Assembly (NCBI GenBank): GCA_018105865.1
Contig: CM030859.1
Location: 5,884,443-5,948,442, forward strand
DNA from: Metaphire vulgaris
Taxonomy: Eukaryota; Annelida; Clitellata; Crassiclitellata; Megascolecidae
Direction of reading: 5' to 3'
DNA: 64,000 bases
Shown in pieces: positions 54,113-64,000 of the stretch. Within the stretch, counting starts at the first letter, position 1. Each line of letters begins with the position of its first letter. A program made the position numbers and the translations under genes. The notes beneath the pieces were generated by a model that ran no database searches, was not told where the DNA came from, and saw nothing but the letters and a program-made list of their open reading frames with translations.

Positions 54113-54286
54113 GTCGATTATTAGTTAAGTTAGAAGCGTTTTTGTACAGCGCTATGATTCGTGTTGAGCCTATGCTTTAGCGTTGGCTAATAGGGACTTC
54201 TTATAGCGCCAAGATTCAGTAATTATAAGCACTGTAGAAGCGTAGTTACTCTTCGCTCAACGCTAATTTTATAGTGCATACGTAAG

Positions 54287-55311
54287 TAGTGCTGTTACGG
54301 TTTCACCTCGTGCAGTCTCGGTCGGTTTCGGTTCGGTTTGGACCGAAAAACCGCGGTTTCGGTTCGGTTCGGGTTTTTAACCCTAAGTTAGGGTTAGGGT
54401 TAACCCTAACCCTAGGGTTAGCGATAGGTTAACCCTAACCCTATGACCTCCTTTTGCTTTCAGAGATTTTGGAGAGGAAAAATGATACAATTATGACCTC
54501 TTTTTGCTTGTCAGGGTTTTTCGAGAGGAAAAAATACAAGGATGACCTTTTTGAGGACTTTAATAAGAAATAAAAAATAAAATAACGTTACGTGATTTTT
54601 GAAAATGGGGTCGGCCCGTTGTGACGTCATATTTTAGGGGGTCCGACGTTGCGTGACGTTGCGTGACTGTAGAGGGGGTAAAAAAGTGACAAATTCGCGT
54701 GACGTCATTTATGGACGGCCCCTTTATTTAAGTCACCTTCTCTTTTCAGTTGATGCAATTGCCAATATAGGCCTAATTTTAAACTCGACATGATTTAAGG
54801 TGGATTAGGAGGCATTACTGCACGTGTGAAAGCCACTAGGGGTACTATCAGGGCTTGAACCCGCTCCGTTAGCCTCAGGGATATTTCTAGGATTGTGGAT
54901 TTGGGGGTGGGGGTGTCTACCTCAATTTTGAAGGTGTCCGGAGCTAATTGGCATTCCACACTAAACTGGCACTGCGCGAAACTACTAATGCAGCCATTTT
55001 AAAATTGTCTTTACTGATTTCAATAATGACGTCAGACTCTGACTCATCATAGAAATATAGACATGCCAGAAGAACAACACTCGTTATTTTAACGTTTAAA
55101 AGCTGTGCATTGATTGAACTGCATTCAAAATGCATTAAATGCATTTAATGCATTGAAAAAAGAGATCATAGGGTTAGTGTTAACCCTAACCTAGGGCTAA
55201 AACGGAATAAAACCGTCCAATTTGCATGGTCAAAACCGCGGTTTCGGTTCGGTTCCGTTTTGACCGAAAAACCGCGGTTTCGGTTCGGTTCGGTTAACCG
55301 TAACAGCACTA
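54287..55311. mobile_element. hAT element with 8-bp TSD TACGTAAG
   Basis: Ends TAGTGCTGTTACGG and CCGTAACAGCACTA, flanked by perfect TACGTAAG (54279-54286 and 55312-55319). AACCGCGGTTTCGGTTCGGTT arrays lie just inside each end. The interior includes CCCTAA/TTAGGG runs (54375-54450) and a one-ended copy of the GGCCGTCCATAAAT family (about 54440-54722, ending GACGTCATTTATGGACGGCC). Confidence 0.93.
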
Positions 55312-55384
55312 TACGTAAGTATAATTATGACCAGTTGACCTTTATTCGTTTCATAATAATTGTTTAAAAGATTTAACATGGAGC

Positions 55385-55530
55385 CTATGGGAAAGGTCAC
55401 GGTGATCGGTGCTTTAGAAACCTGTTTTTTAAGAGAGGCTGAGCGCCTAAGAATAAGCAGCTACTGTTGTGCTGCTGCAAAGGCGCTATAGAAATCCACG
55501 AGATTTTACTTTACTTTACTTTACTGTTTG
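55385..55530 (+). mobile_element. LINE/SINE 3' end with TTTAC tail
   Basis: Ends GCAAAGGCGCTATAGAAATC...TTTTACTTTACTTTACTTTAC, the GCGCTATA 3' UTR motif plus a short-repeat tail. Matched in inverse at 50035-50110. Confidence 0.6.
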
Positions 55531-56395
55531 TTATTGGCGGCAAAACCGCACCTTTATGATTGGTTAGAGGCTCACCTTCCCCTGCCTCTCCAATATTTTC
55601 TTATAAAAGGCAGAAAGCGCGGCTTGTTAATTAGTTCTGTAATGAACCCCAGTCTGCTTCTAGACTGCTCTTGTCGGTAATACGCCAGTTGCCTCAGTAT
55701 TTCGTCGGTAATACGATGAATAACTCTTGTCGGTAATACGACCATCTGTTCGGTATTCCTATACTCAGTTTAGGTTGAGGTCCTTGTCGGTAGAACGACA
55801 AGTCACCATATAGCAGAGGTACTCAAACTTTTTTGACGCCAGTCCACATTCCATTTTCCATCATTTGTGAGGGTCCACTATAAGGGAAGTTTTATTATTC
55901 CTAGACAACTATGAGTAAATATGGGTCCTCTTTATAGACCGTTATGCTGGTTAAGTGCACCAAGGCAACAGATAAAAATGAGAACTATAAAGCAAATAAT
56001 ACATTTTAGACTTTATGACAGGATTTTGGCCCCTTCCCCCGCCCCCAAACCTGTAGACTGTTTTCAATGTCATTAGATCTCATATCAGGACCTGGGGCAA
56101 AGCCCCAGTTGCAGAAAATATGAGGAATATTAGAAATAGAAGGTGGGCTCTTGTGCGTATTTTAAAGACTAATCATGATTTATTACTGAGCGACCATGCA
56201 AAGGCTGTAACAAAGCTGGAACAGTATTGTACTACGGCGGAAATACATAAGACACACGTTCAAAGAGCTGCGGCGGTCCACAAGAACCAGTCTTGCGGTC
56301 CGGCCTGTGGACCGCGGGCCGCCGTTTGAGAACCTCTGCCATATAGGTTGATATATAACTAGATGTTGTTATTGCATAATTGTACGAGTGATATT
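55531..56395 (+). other. possible LTR or promoter region with TCGGTAATACGA repeats
   Basis: Has TTATAAAAGGC (TATA-like) at 55601 followed by four CTTGTCGGTAATACGA-like units between 55670 and 55800. The arrangement resembles an LTR start and leader, but no terminus pair was found. It is split by the hAT at 55814-56338. Confidence 0.25.
55814..56338. mobile_element. hAT MITE with 8-bp TSD CCATATAG
   Basis: Ends CAGAGGTACTCAAACTTTTT and the complement of CAGAGGTTCTCAAACGGC, TSD CCATATAG perfect (55806-55813 and 56339-56346). CAGNGGT-CTCAAAC is the classical Charlie-type hAT terminus. No ORF of known family. Confidence 0.93.
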
Positions 56396-56403
56396 GCTAG
56401 TTG

Positions 56404-56560
<157 letters not shown>

Positions 56561-56715
56561 AATCATACTATTATATAACGTAAATAATGGTACGAGCGCT
56601 TGTAATATTTGATATGTTAATGTTCAGTTAGGTGACAGGTAGATATAAATGAGTTATGTAGCTGTTGTAGATGATGTTTAGAGCCACGTGTTATGTGAAT
56701 ATACGCACATAAATG

Positions 56716-58345
56716 TAGGGTTGCCAGATCTCCCATATTTTACGGGAGTCTCCCGTATTTCAGCCCAGTCTCCCGTCTCCCGGACGGATGCCACACGGGA
56801 GACCAAATCTCCCGTATTTGGCTAGGTCAATAGACTTAATGAGACGCAGCTTAAAATCGAAACAATACATTTCCGACGTGATAAAACGTTAAATAAAACT
56901 CTGAAACTACTTGTAGTATTGAGACCCAACAAATAAATTAGAGTTTTTAGAAGCAATTGCTCTAGTTTAGTACAATTAGTTAGTTTAGTACAATATCAAA
57001 CAAGATAAAAGAGGCTCTGAGGCAGGCAGAAATGTCCTCTGCTTCTTACTTACTTTAACGGCACCTTCGCATATCCATGACGTCACGAGTTTCGTTTTCG
57101 CGTGACTCACGTTTTCAAATGTCGAATCAGGGGCGTAAACCTGGCGTCAACATTGGGGGTAGAATAATTTTTAAAAAGTTGACCCCCCAGAAATATAAAT
57201 ATCCCCCCATTTTGGGGGGGGGGATATTGCATAGTATGGTGGGGACTTTAAATTGCCCATGAAATACGTCTTGACAAGCCAAAAGGAAGGTCATCCTGAT
57301 ATTTTTATATTTTCCCTCTCCAAATACCCTGTCAAGCAAAAAAGGTCATCTGAAATGCGAGAATGTGGATTTGGCGTAATTCTGGCATCAACATCATGGG
57401 GTAGGATTAATTTTTTTACCATATAGCCTAAACATTGGGGGGATAATTGATACTCTGTCCCCCGCCAACTAATTATTCGGGGGGACCGTCCCCCGCCGTC
57501 CCCCCGGGTTTTACGCCCATGTGTCGAATAAAAAGAATGTTACCGACAGTGCGATGGACTCGGACACTCCCGTAAGAGCCAAAAAGAATCAATATTTCTG
57601 CCAGTATAGACGGTAACAGACCTACATGGACAGCAGAATATCCGTACCTCTGCAGTGTTTCTGGTAATTCTTTGAGAGCTTACTATACATTATGTAGACT
57701 CTAAGCGATACTTTTCCGTAGCACACGGCGGTATTAGCGAGTTCTGAGCACAATAACAATGACCGATCTGCTACAACTTTTGCTGGCATTGAGACGTTTT
57801 TCGTTAAGTCGTTTTCTGTCGAACATCATAAAGTGTTGGATGCCGAAATGACCATAATTTATCACGCCATAAAGCATAATCATAGTTATGCAAGTACAGA
57901 CTGCCTGAACAAACTAGTACATCTTTTATATTTTCGTGATTCTGAAGTAGCCAAAAAGTGTCTTGCAGGCGTACAAAGTTCTACAGACTACACTACAGAG
58001 TGTAGAGTAGGGCCTATAAAATGTGTATATTCGTAATTGTTACTTACCTGTTTATGTACTGTAAGGCTGTAAACCGTTTGACGTTAGGAATGGGAACTTA
58101 GGACTCGTTAGGAGGTCTATGATAATATTTTTATAACTTCTTTGTAATATTATTGAATATTGATTCACTACATGCAGATGATGCAATGCATTGAACAGTG
58201 TTGCTTTTTTCTAGTCTATACTCTATAGTAATGTAGTGTAGTATAGCTCTAGCCATAATAATTCTAAATGAACTGGACCGTGGAGTGGGCGCATTGATCG
58301 CGGAAAAATCTCCCGTATTTCGACTTTAGATATCTGGCAACCCTA
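56716..58345 (+). mobile_element. hAT-like element B with transposase N-terminal remnant
   Basis: Ends TAGGGTTGCCAGAT and ATATCTGGCAACCCTA. ATG at 57119 opens MSN, broken by the nested hAT, then KKNVTDSAMDSDTPVRAKK, NQYFCQYR (frameshift) TWTAEYPYLCSVSGNSLRA, and later KVLDAEMTIIYHAIKHNHSY, ASTDCLNKLVHLLYFRDSEV, AKKCLAG. The last block resembles the 'AE----F---HN--F---DHL-DLF---FPDS-IAK' region of BED-containing hAT-like transposases. Inverted relative to element A. The C-terminal half is missing. Confidence 0.82.
57128..57521. mobile_element. hAT MITE nested in B, TSD TGTCGAAT
   Basis: Ends CAGGGGCGTAAACC and GGTTTTACGCCCATG, perfect 8-bp TSD TGTCGAAT (57120-57127 and 57522-57529) inside codons 2-4 of the transposase ORF. 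Element A keeps the empty site (ATTCGACA, near 53417-53424). The interior carries the AAGCAAAAAAGGTCATC module twice. Confidence 0.94.
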
Positions 58346-58483
58346 CCCGCCGGCCCAGTCCAAGCCTGACCGTGATCAATTAAATGAAGACAGTGCGTAG
58401 TACACAAGATTCAAACAACTGACAACAGGGATTTATGTTAAATCAAATAGCTATAGAATCATACAGATGTTCAACTGCAGACA

Positions 58484-59479
58484 TTAACCCATTGAAGGGG
58501 GAATTAATTTTTACAAGACGTTACCAATTTCGGTAACTAATTTTGGGGGAAAGCGTTTGTTTGAACTGTGAACATGTACTTTTTAAACTTACTATATTTC
58601 AGGCTATATAGAAGCTACAAAGATGTGGTTTGCATCATTGTTTAGCATTTTTATTGTACTTACCATCCATCCGTGCCAAAAAAGAAATTTCGGGGGTTGG
58701 GCCCACCCTACAGACCAAAATATGATCCCTTCCAAAAATACGTTAAAAAATCAATAAAAAATATTTTTCAGCGGTGACCCACCTAGGTCCAGCGGCAAAG
58801 TTGTAGGTGAGTGTCTTGTGAACAGATTAGTTAAAAAATTTTGAAGATGGGACCCAATTTGGGGGAGTTATAGTGTTTCTACACCAGGCACACGTTGCTC
58901 GGAGAAGTGAAATTTTTTTACGAGAATCTTGAAATCTGAAACACATTGCCTTGCAGGCTATATAGAAGCTACAAATACGTGGTTTGCATCATTGTTTAGC
59001 ATTTTTATTGTACTTACCATCCATCCGTGCCAAAAAAGAAATTTCGGGGGTTGGGCCCACCCTACAGGCCAAAATATGGCCCCCTTCCAAAAAATACGTT
59101 CAAAGGTCAATAAAAATTTTTTTTCAGCGGTGACCCCCGTAGGTTCAGCGGCAAAGTCGTAGGTGGGTGTCTTTGGAACAGATTAGTTCAAAAATTTTGA
59201 AGAAGGGACCCAATTTGGGGAGTTATGGTGTTTCTACACCAGGCACCCGTTGCTCGGAGAAGTGAAATTTTTACAAAGAGAATCTTGAAATCTGCAGGCT
59301 ATATAGAAGCTACAAAGATGTGGTTTGCATCATTGTTTAGCATTTTTATTGTACTTACCATCCATCCGTGCCAAAAAGGAAATCAAATCAAATCAAGAAA
59401 ACGTTTTAAAACGTCGGACCCCATTCTCATATGATTTCCGGGCGACGTTTTAAGACGTCGAACCCCTGTAACGGGTTAA
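58484..59479. mobile_element. piggyBac-like element built on a 350-bp tandem unit
   Basis: Flanked by TTAA; ends TTAACCCATTGAAGGGG and the complement of TTAACCCGTTACAGGGG. The interior is 2.3 tandem units starting GGCTATATAGAAGCTAC at 58602, 58956 and 59297 (periods 354 and 341 bp). Repeated ACGTTTTAAAACGTC palindromes lie near the right end. TTAA target and CCC start fit piggyBac or Kolobok. No ORF. Confidence 0.75.
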
Positions 59480-59727
59480 GTTATTTATAACCATAGTAAT
59501 TACTGTCAGAAGACTCGTCACAAAGCAATGAAAGGGATTGGCAGTAATGGTGAATCATGAATGTGAAGCTGAAGTCATGCAACAGACTTTGGTCCCAAGG
59601 GAACATGACTGTGACATATTCCTATAATAGTAACAGAGACAAAGTGGAGTTATAAAATAACTAGAATTAACAATCACAGTTTATAAACAAAGACACTCAT
59701 AGATAAGACACTCATAGATAAGGTATA

Positions 59728-60719
59728 TACACGGCGTCTGTAAAAAAGAGTGGCACACCTGAAGCCCTGAACTTTTTGCAGCAACTACCTCAAACGAGCA
59801 CCGATTTAAATAAAATTTTACACATATATAAAGAGAGCATCTATTTGTGTCATTTGCTCAAAATTTCATATAATCCAGTGACTCATTTAAAGAGTTTTGC
59901 AGCACCTGTGGTCAGCTATCATAGATTAGTTTCCTGCTTCTCTAGCGGTTAACAACATTTTCTACATCGCCAAGTGAGGTGACAAGAAAAATGTTCCAGC
60001 ATGAAGATTGTGCTTTAACTAAAGCACTTGGAAAAAGAATACCAGAATAAAAGATTTAAGGATTGCTGACTAATTTCCACAAAATGCTCTTACTTTTAAA
60101 CATTTGCTATGCTATATTTATACAAGGCCTTTGGCACACGAATCATGCAGTGCAGCAGTGGTCAACATCACACAGTGAGCACTAATGAGATCATTAATTT
60201 TGTTGAACATCTCATTTTGGACTAGATGCATCCGGAAAGCACAGAACTGTGTACCAGATTGAGATTGTGAGAGAAACTGGTATTGCATGGCATCATCTGA
60301 GTTGAATTGAATTTCAGATGCTTAAGAAATGGCTCAGCACATGACCAAGGCAAACAAAAAAAATGTCTCATCTGAGCAAAGCAGTTGTAGGTACCCTGAA
60401 CATTCTGCTGCATTCATATGGTTCAATGGTGAAAAATTGTTCACTGTTGTGCCACAAGTTAATCTTCCTCTGGACAATAAATAAGCAGGAAACTGTAATC
60501 TGTGACAGCAATAAATAAACAAACAGGAAACTGTAATCTGTGACAGCAGTAAATAAACAGTAAACGTTGGAAGCCTCTTACATTAGTCAACAGATTCTAA
60601 TGAAATTTTGGGCTAATGACACAAATAAATGTCCCTTTCTGTATTTAAATTTTTTAAAATATGTGCAGTTTTGAGGTCATTATTGCAATATGTTTCAGTC
60701 ACTTTTTCCAGACAGTGTA
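59728..60719 (+). pseudogene. Tc1/mariner-like element fossil
   Basis: Ends TACACGGCGTCTGTAAAAAA and the complement of TACACTGTCTGGAAAAAG, TA on each side. In the right half HSYGSMVKNC and, in another frame, AAFIWFNGEKLFTVVPQVNL, PLDNK match the second catalytic block of mariner transposases (FIWFTDEKLFTV---VN-QND). The catalytic Asp is replaced (NGEK instead of TDEK). Upstream frames are scrambled. Confidence 0.7.
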
Positions 60720-60831
60720 TCTTTATTGCCCAGATTGTGACATTGCCCAATTCATGAAATGGAAAAATGCTGCCGTCTTTGAAGTAGCATTGGGCAATTA
60801 ATTCAACAGTGACTTTCTTTAATTTATGACT

Positions 60832-61556
60832 TACCATATTACCTCATGTATAATATACACTCCCCCAAAAAAATTGTTGCAAAGCAAGAGTGCATATTAT
60901 GCATAGGAATAAATATTTATGTGCATTTTCAGCCAAACATTACTCTCTAGTATGGACCACTGTGTAGAGCCTTAGGATGGTACTCTAAGCATTATCTTCA
61001 AGGTACAATACAAATTCCTGAATTAAAAATTACCAATACTTGCACAATTTATGAAAGTAGTGGTGTCAACATTAATGGGCTATAATAGAAAAAATTCAAT
61101 TTGAGACAAAATGAGAAATAGAATATAGTAGAACTTTGTCTATTAGCAGCTAGCAACCAGAATGATTAAAAAATTAGAAAGCTATGTAGACTCTGAATAA
61201 ATACAATACTTTTAAATATAAATACCTTTAAAAGTACACGATTTGAAAATATATAAATGCCTGTAGTTTGTCTTACTGTCCTCAAAGATATTTTACATCA
61301 AGAGGTAAAGTCAGTTGCTGGTATGAAGAGTAAAATTGAAAAAGGTTTCAGAAAAGTCTAGCCATCTAATAATTTGCTCTTGCTAACTAGGAAGTAACTA
61401 GGATGTTCTAAGTTCTTTGATACAATGCAAAGGTTATATCCTTAGGTGAAATTTCACATGCATATTATAAGTAGGTTTTAAGACTTATGTCATAACTCTT
61501 GAAACTCGGGGTGCGTATCATACGCGGTTGGGTATTATACCCGATATAATATGGTA
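60832..61556. mobile_element. TA-flanked TIR element
   Basis: Ends CCATATTACCTCATGTATAA and the complement of CCATATTATATCGGGTATAA, flanked by TA. Subterminal TATAATATACAC/GTGCGTATCATAC motifs are inverted. 725 bp, no ORF. Tc1/mariner-pogo type by TSD. Confidence 0.75.
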
Positions 61557-61682
61557 CCGTTTAGAACATAAATATTTTCATGTTCACGAAATGTTTAAAC
61601 TTTAAAGCATAAAGATAAATCTTCTAGGACTAGCTGTAACCTAGCATACTGATGAATTGGAACATTCACAATCAAGGCATAA

Positions 61683-61683
61683 A

Positions 61684-61722
<39 letters not shown>

Positions 61723-61750
61723 TATATACATACACACACACACATACTTG
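61683..61750. repeat. interrupted CA/TA microsatellite
   Basis: CACACACA runs broken by TATA and CATAC; ends just before the RTE tail at 61783. Confidence 0.9.
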
Positions 61751-61782
61751 CAAAAAGACCACATGCTATATATGTATATATA

Positions 61783-64000
61783 CATCATCATCATCATCTT
61801 TGCTTTCTGCCAGCTCATCAGCGGCAATAGCTAGACACAAAATGTTTCCAAGAAGTTCTATCTTCTGTCAATCGTCTTCCTTCTACTATTGTAATTCCTT
61901 TCATGTTCATGTCTTCTCTGATGTTGTCCATCCACTTTTTCCTGGGTCTTCCTCTTCCTTTGTTTCCTTCTATTTGAGTGTAGAGAGCCTTGTATGGTAG
62001 TCTCCTTTCATCCATTCTGTTGACATGCCCATACCATTTTAGTCTTTTTCTTCTAATTTTGTCGATTATTGTATCCTTCATGTTGAGACGTTGTCTGATG
62101 TCTTCGTTTCTTATTTTTTTCCAGTCGGGTTACTCCCAGGATTCTTCACGTAAACACGTCATTTTCAGCCACCAGTAGTCTTCTTTTCGTCTGTTTCTTT
62201 CATGCTCCATGTTTCTGCTCCATATATAATGGGGAGTTATGGGGACTACTATGGTGTTGTATATTGTGGCTTTTGTGCTGATGTTTATGCCTTTGCTGCT
62301 CCAGATTTTTGCAATCTCCCCATCGTTTGCAGTCCTTTGGCGATTTTTGTTTTATGTCTTCTTGATGACTTACCATCCATTACTGCTAATTTCTCCTCCA
62401 ACATAGGTGAAACGTTTCGACTTGTTCTATTGTTGTGTTATCTAGTGCTATTTTGATTTGAGCTTTTCCCTTTCTGCTGATTGCCATGGTTTTCGTTTTC
62501 TTTGGGTTGATAGTTAGTCCAAATCTTTTGCTTGTTAGATTAACTTCATTGGTCAGTGTTTGAAGATCTGATTTGTTGTCTGTTATCAGGCTGACATCGT
62601 CTGCAAATTTTAGATTGTTTAATTTTTTCCACTACATTTTATGCCTATGTCCAGATCTCCAATTGCTATTCTAAAAATTACATCCAGAATGATAATGAAA
62701 AGTGTTGGAGACAACATGCATCCTTGTCTCAGTCCTACATTTGTCTTAAACCATTCTGACATTTCAGTATCTAATTTCACTGCACTTTCTGACTTCTGAT
62801 ATATTGCCTGTATTAAACGGATGAGTTTTCTTCAATGCCTGCATGCCTCATTGTTTGCCACAACCCTTCCTGCCACACTGAGTCAAAGGCCTGTTTGTAA
62901 TCGATGTAGTTAATATAACAGCTCTTGTTTGCCTCGATTGTTTTTTCTAGTAGCTGTCTTATGATAAAGAGTTGATCAATTGTACTTAAGGATTGCTGAC
63001 GGAAGCCTGCCTGCTCTTCTCCCATAATTTCTTCTACATATTTGCTTATTCTTTTTGTAGTACTTTGGAGAAGACTTTGCTTGGTGTACTCAACAGCGTT
63101 ATTCATTAATTTTGTTACTGCAGTCTTCTTTATCACCCTTCCTTTTTGTAGATGGGTACAATCATTCCTTTCCCCAATCATCTGGGACTGTTTCATCTTT
63201 GTATATTTTATTGAAAAGGTCATGGAGCAAGTCTGTCATTGTTTCTCCACCTGCTTTCAATAGTTTCTGCAGGTATGCCATCTATTCCTGGTGCTTTGTT
63301 CTTTTTTCAGTTCTTTTATGGCCTGCTCTATCCTCTTCTTTTAGTATGTTTTCTGTGGTTTTATGAAGATTCATTTTGGCAAACAAAGTAGTATGTCTTT
63401 ATCCGCTGCAGTATTTAGGTTATACAGTTCTTCAAAATGTTCTTTCCATCTCTTTTGTATTTCATGATCTTGTGTTAGTGTAATGCCTTCTTTATTTTTG
63501 ATGGTTGTAATTTTCATTTGGAATTCATCACTTATTCGTTTTATTCCTTTATAAGCATCCCTGGTCCTGTGGGCATTAAAATTGTTCTGTATTTCTTCAC
63601 AATTCTTGTATATCCATATTTCTCTATCTTCTTTCAGCTTTCTTTTAATTTCTCTTGTCAGCCAGTTCACTTGATGTTTGTCTGTCCCATCGCCAAACAA
63701 TTTTCTTCTTTGTTGGCTTAAATTTTTACTTCTTGACTCACCCATTCTTTTCAGAGGTTCCTTTCCTTTTTCCAATAATTTCCATGGCTGCTTCTTTAAT
63801 AGCTTCTTTTATTCCTTGCCACTGCTCTTCAACAGAGGAACCTGGTGTTATGCTATTTACTTTTGCTTTAAGTTGAAGTTCATACTTTGTCTTTGTTTCT
63901 TCATTGTCTAATTTTGCTACATCAAAGATTACCCTATTATTTGTTTTCTGTTCTCTCCTTAGTCTCATTTTTATTTTTGCCATAACAAGCTTGTGGTCTG
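61783..64000 (-). pseudogene. RTE family C LINE, 3' part, continuing past the window
   Basis: On the minus strand: endonuclease-RT linker (ENEETKTKYELQLKAKVNSI, 63900; LTREIKRKLKEDREIWIYKN, 63640; NTAADKDILLCL), RT blocks EEQAGFRQQSLSTIDQLFI, RQLLEKTIEANKSCYINYID, YKQAFDSVW (62890), LRQGCMLSPTLFIIILDVIF, LKFADDVSLI (62600), then GAETW-like and LKWYGHVNRMDERRLPYKAL, RGRPRKKWMDNIRED to the stop at 61818. It ends in CAGAAAGCAAAGATGATGATG. Several frameshifts. The 5' end is outside the window. Confidence 0.88.

Overview
This is animal (metazoan) nuclear DNA. One spliced host gene is recognisable, and most of the rest is transposable elements (TEs). Reasons: exons bounded by GT/AG signals; many CR1/L2-, RTE- and Jockey-like LINEs with short tandem-repeat tails; a large set of hAT elements with 8-bp target-site duplications (TSDs); pogo/mariner, piggyBac-like and other DNA elements; a tRNA-derived SINE; long CA/TA microsatellites. 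There are no bacterial operons, CRISPR arrays or rRNA genes. The repeat mix suggests an invertebrate, probably aquatic, but the window does not fix the phylum.

Host gene. Four short minus-strand exons (39364-39242, 34065-33995, 11349-11242, 4900-4831) join in phase into the N-terminal part of an SR splicing factor of the SRSF4/5/6 (fly B52) family: RRM1 complete, the hinge, and the start of RRM2. The rest of RRM2 and the RS domain must lie left of position 1. The introns are about 5.2, 22.6 and 6.3 kb and are packed with TEs, some within about 20-50 bp of splice sites.

Layout. 1-4.8 kb (intron 4): Jockey-like LINE fossil, TA-flanked DNA element holding a SINE. 4.9-11.2 kb (intron 3): CR1-like LINE, hAT and piggyBac-like pieces, a 0.85-kb interspersed repeat. 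11.35-34 kb (intron 2): LINEs, a piggyBac transposase remnant, two broken genes of uncharacterised multicopy families, then a 10-kb nest at 24.1-34.0 kb in which RTE-A holds an L2-like LINE, a pogo-like MITE, a BED-finger element with 10-bp TSDs, a LINE tail, an antisense calmodulin fragment and RTE-B; RTE-B holds another pogo-like MITE that itself holds a CR1-like LINE. 34-39.2 kb (intron 1): CR1-like LINE split by a hAT, and a twin-primed RTE copy split by another hAT. 39.4-50 kb: TIR element with a GC-rich minisatellite, RTE and L2-like LINEs on the minus strand, a second GGTACC-array element, several hATs. 50-64 kb: a candidate first exon of another gene, hAT elements nested three deep, microsatellites, a piggyBac-like element built on a 350-bp tandem unit, a mariner fossil, and an RTE LINE running off the right edge.

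The TE genes are almost all broken. The intact biology visible is the SR gene. The most unusual signals are the captured calmodulin EF-hand, the repeated internal module shared by five hAT-type elements with different ends, and the nested insertions whose empty sites can be checked inside the window.
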